Source of the DNA: Rhizobium sp. WYCCWR10014
GTDB taxonomy: Bacteria; Pseudomonadota; Alphaproteobacteria; Rhizobiales; Rhizobiaceae
Length of the DNA stretch: 64,000 bases
Assembly: GCF_001657485.1 (NCBI RefSeq)
Contig: NZ_LXFU01000048.1
Span: forward strand, 248,001-312,000
Direction: 5' to 3'
Part shown: piece by piece, positions 62,939-64,000 of the stretch
Layout of the letters: every line of letters starts with the position of its first letter
How positions within the stretch are numbered: position 1 is the stretch's first letter
Made by a program: the position numbers and the translations under genes
Notes under the pieces: model-generated
Database searches by the model: none
Told to the model about the DNA's origin: nothing
Seen by the model: only the letters and a program-made list of their open reading frames with translations

Positions 62939-63847
62939 ATGTCCGCAGATCTGAAGCAGGCGCTCAATGGGTACATGGATGCACATGGCGGAGGTGACGG
63001 GCTCTTTGCCACCGCTATCGATGGTTTTTTCCTGATGCGTTCCAGCACTCTCTCCATGCCGAAACCGGCGATCTACCGACCGGCGCTCTGCATTATCGTC
63101 GATGGCGCCAAGCAGCTCATGTTCGGAGACCGCCTTTTCGATTACGAAGCGATGCAAGCGCTTATCATCAGCGTCGAGATGCCAGCCTTCGGACAGGTGA
63201 CGAAAGCCAGTGCCGAACGACCGATGATCGCCATCAACCTGGAACTCGACGTCACTATCTTGCGCGAGGTGCTGGAGGAGATGGATGCACCGCCGAAACC
63301 GGCAGGCGACGGCGGGCCGGGTGTTTTCGTACAAGAATTCGGCCTCGAGCTGCAGGACTGCATACTGAGACTGATCCGGACGCTCGCAACGCCCAAGGCG
63401 ATCCCGATCCTTCATCCGGCAATCATGCGAGAGATCAGTTTCTGGCTGCTTTCCGGAAAAAATGGCGATGAGGTCTGCAAGCTTGCGTTGCCCGACAGCC
63501 ATACGCGCCGTGTGGCCGAGGCCATCTACCTGTTGCGCGGCAATTTTGCGGGCGCGGTGCGGGTGGAAAAGCTTGCAGCGGCAGCCAAGATGAGCCCTTC
63601 CTCCTTCCACCAGCATTTCAAAATCCTGACCACGATGACGCCGCTGCAGTATCAGAAGCAGTTGCGGCTACTCGAGGCCCGGCGGCTGATGGTGACCGAT
63701 GGGTTCAACGCCGCAAACGCGGCCTACCAGGTGGGTTACGAGAGCGCCTCTCAGTTCAGCCGCGAATATGCCCGCATGTTCGGGACACCACCGAAGCGCG
63801 ACATCAGTGAAATGAGGGCGATGCCGGCTGAGCCGGCAATCAGCTAG
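62939..63847 (+). CDS. AraC family transcriptional regulator (AraC_N type)
   Basis: A 302-residue activator. The N-terminal AraC_N cupin domain includes PAIYRPALCIIVDGAKQLMFGDRLFDYEAMQALIISVEMPA. The C-terminal HTH pair is VEKLAAAAKMSPSSFHQHFKILTTMTPLQYQKQLRLLEARRLM and AANAAYQVGYESASQFSREYARMFGTPPKRDI. It is related to YqhC-type regulators that control adjacent reductases, in keeping with the divergent SDR. ATG 62939. Confidence 0.9.
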   Translation: MSADLKQALNGYMDAHGGGDGLFATAIDGFFLMRSSTLSMPKPAIYRPALCIIVDGAKQLMFGDRLFDYEAMQALIISVEMPAFGQVTKASAERPMIAINLELDVTILREVLEEMDAPPKPAGDGGPGVFVQEFGLELQDCILRLIRTLATPKAIPILHPAIMREISFWLLSGKNGDEVCKLALPDSHTRRVAEAIYLLRGNFAGAVRVEKLAAAAKMSPSSFHQHFKILTTMTPLQYQKQLRLLEARRLMVTDGFNAANAAYQVGYESASQFSREYARMFGTPPKRDISEMRAMPAEPAIS

Positions 63848-64000
63848 ATGGACAGCGTTCGGCTCATCTCGCGGCCGAAGCCGCGGATTTCGATGCGGTC
63901 GGCATGGACCTCGACGATCGCGAAGGCGTTTTCCGTCTCGGTGTCGACCACGCCCTTGAAATTGACGAAGTGGCAGGCGCCGGCCATGCCGTAATTGCCG
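63844..64000 (-). CDS. C-terminal end of a protein cut by the window edge
   Basis: The minus strand from the window edge to TAG 63844-63846 encodes about 51 residues, including NYGMAGACHFVNFKGVVDTET and IEIRGFGREMSR. The alternating beta pattern and the mix of histidine and aromatic residues suggest the end of a metallophosphoesterase-like or other beta-rich hydrolase, but this is weak. Its stop overlaps that of the AraC gene (shared bases 63845-63846). Confidence 0.6.
   Translation of the reverse strand, partial: GNYGMAGACHFVNFKGVVDTETENAFAIVEVHADRIEIRGFGREMSRTLSI

Overview
The window looks like a chromosomal segment of a fast-growing Rhizobium of the R. leguminosarum / R. etli group. The pointers are a Ros/MucR zinc-finger regulator (RosR), a complete seven-gene Mrp (Pha) Na+/H+ antiporter operon, a DmeRF-type Ni/Co efflux pair, DUF2336, DUF1491, DUF930 and DUF5330 alphaproteobacterial proteins, GC-rich coding sequence, and several families of short palindromic intergenic repeats. 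Species assignment is inference. I saw no tRNA, rRNA, CRISPR array, prophage, replication gene or symbiosis gene.

Layout. 1-4.6 kb: small hypothetical proteins, a three-histidine-box fatty acid desaturase preceded by an overlapping 38-residue membrane peptide, and a divergent SDR/TetR pair with a perfect 28-bp palindromic operator. 4.6-7.66 kb: the only clearly mobile-DNA region, an EF-G paralogue enclosed by two truncated, inverted copies of an IS701-type element. 7.66-14.5 kb: a YcgN-type cysteine-cluster protein, a class A penicillin-binding protein, a DUF1214/DUF1254-type pair, DUF2336 and DUF1491 proteins. 14.5-20.3 kb: a soluble chemotaxis receptor, an SDR/AraC pair, and regulators and small proteins including a Crp/Fnr factor. 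20.7-25.8 kb: a histidine kinase overlapping a peptidoglycan-binding protein gene, DUF5330, SufE and RosR, with many palindromic repeats. 26.2-32.2 kb: mrpABCDEFG on the minus strand. 32.4-44.4 kb: MsrB, a pentapeptide-repeat protein, GNAT, hemolysin III, UspA, a VOC dioxygenase-like protein with a Tat-like leader, AI-2E-type permease, an FAD oxidoreductase, polysaccharide deacetylase, DUF930, oligopeptidase B and DUF1697. 44.4-54.7 kb: TetR, homocysteine S-methyltransferase, an MFS exporter, SelO, an ABC exporter and membrane glucose dehydrogenase (Gcd). 54.9-64 kb: class A beta-lactamase, DmeRF, GNAT, GST, two c-type cytochromes, a LysE/WYL-regulator pair, an SDR/AraC pair, and a gene cut by the right edge.

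Together these are mostly envelope, ion and pH homeostasis, redox/sulfur and stress functions, with many divergent regulator-target pairs. No complete new defence or biosynthetic system is visible. The most unusual points are the EF-G paralogue framed by inverted IS remnants and lacking canonical GTPase residues, the coupled micro-peptide/desaturase pair, a hairpin that is both a terminator and an RBS mask downstream of gcd, and the dense set of palindromic repeats.

Start codons were moved from the longest open frame where a ribosome binding site, family N-terminus or gene overlap favoured another. Homology calls come from recognising motifs by eye; no search was run.
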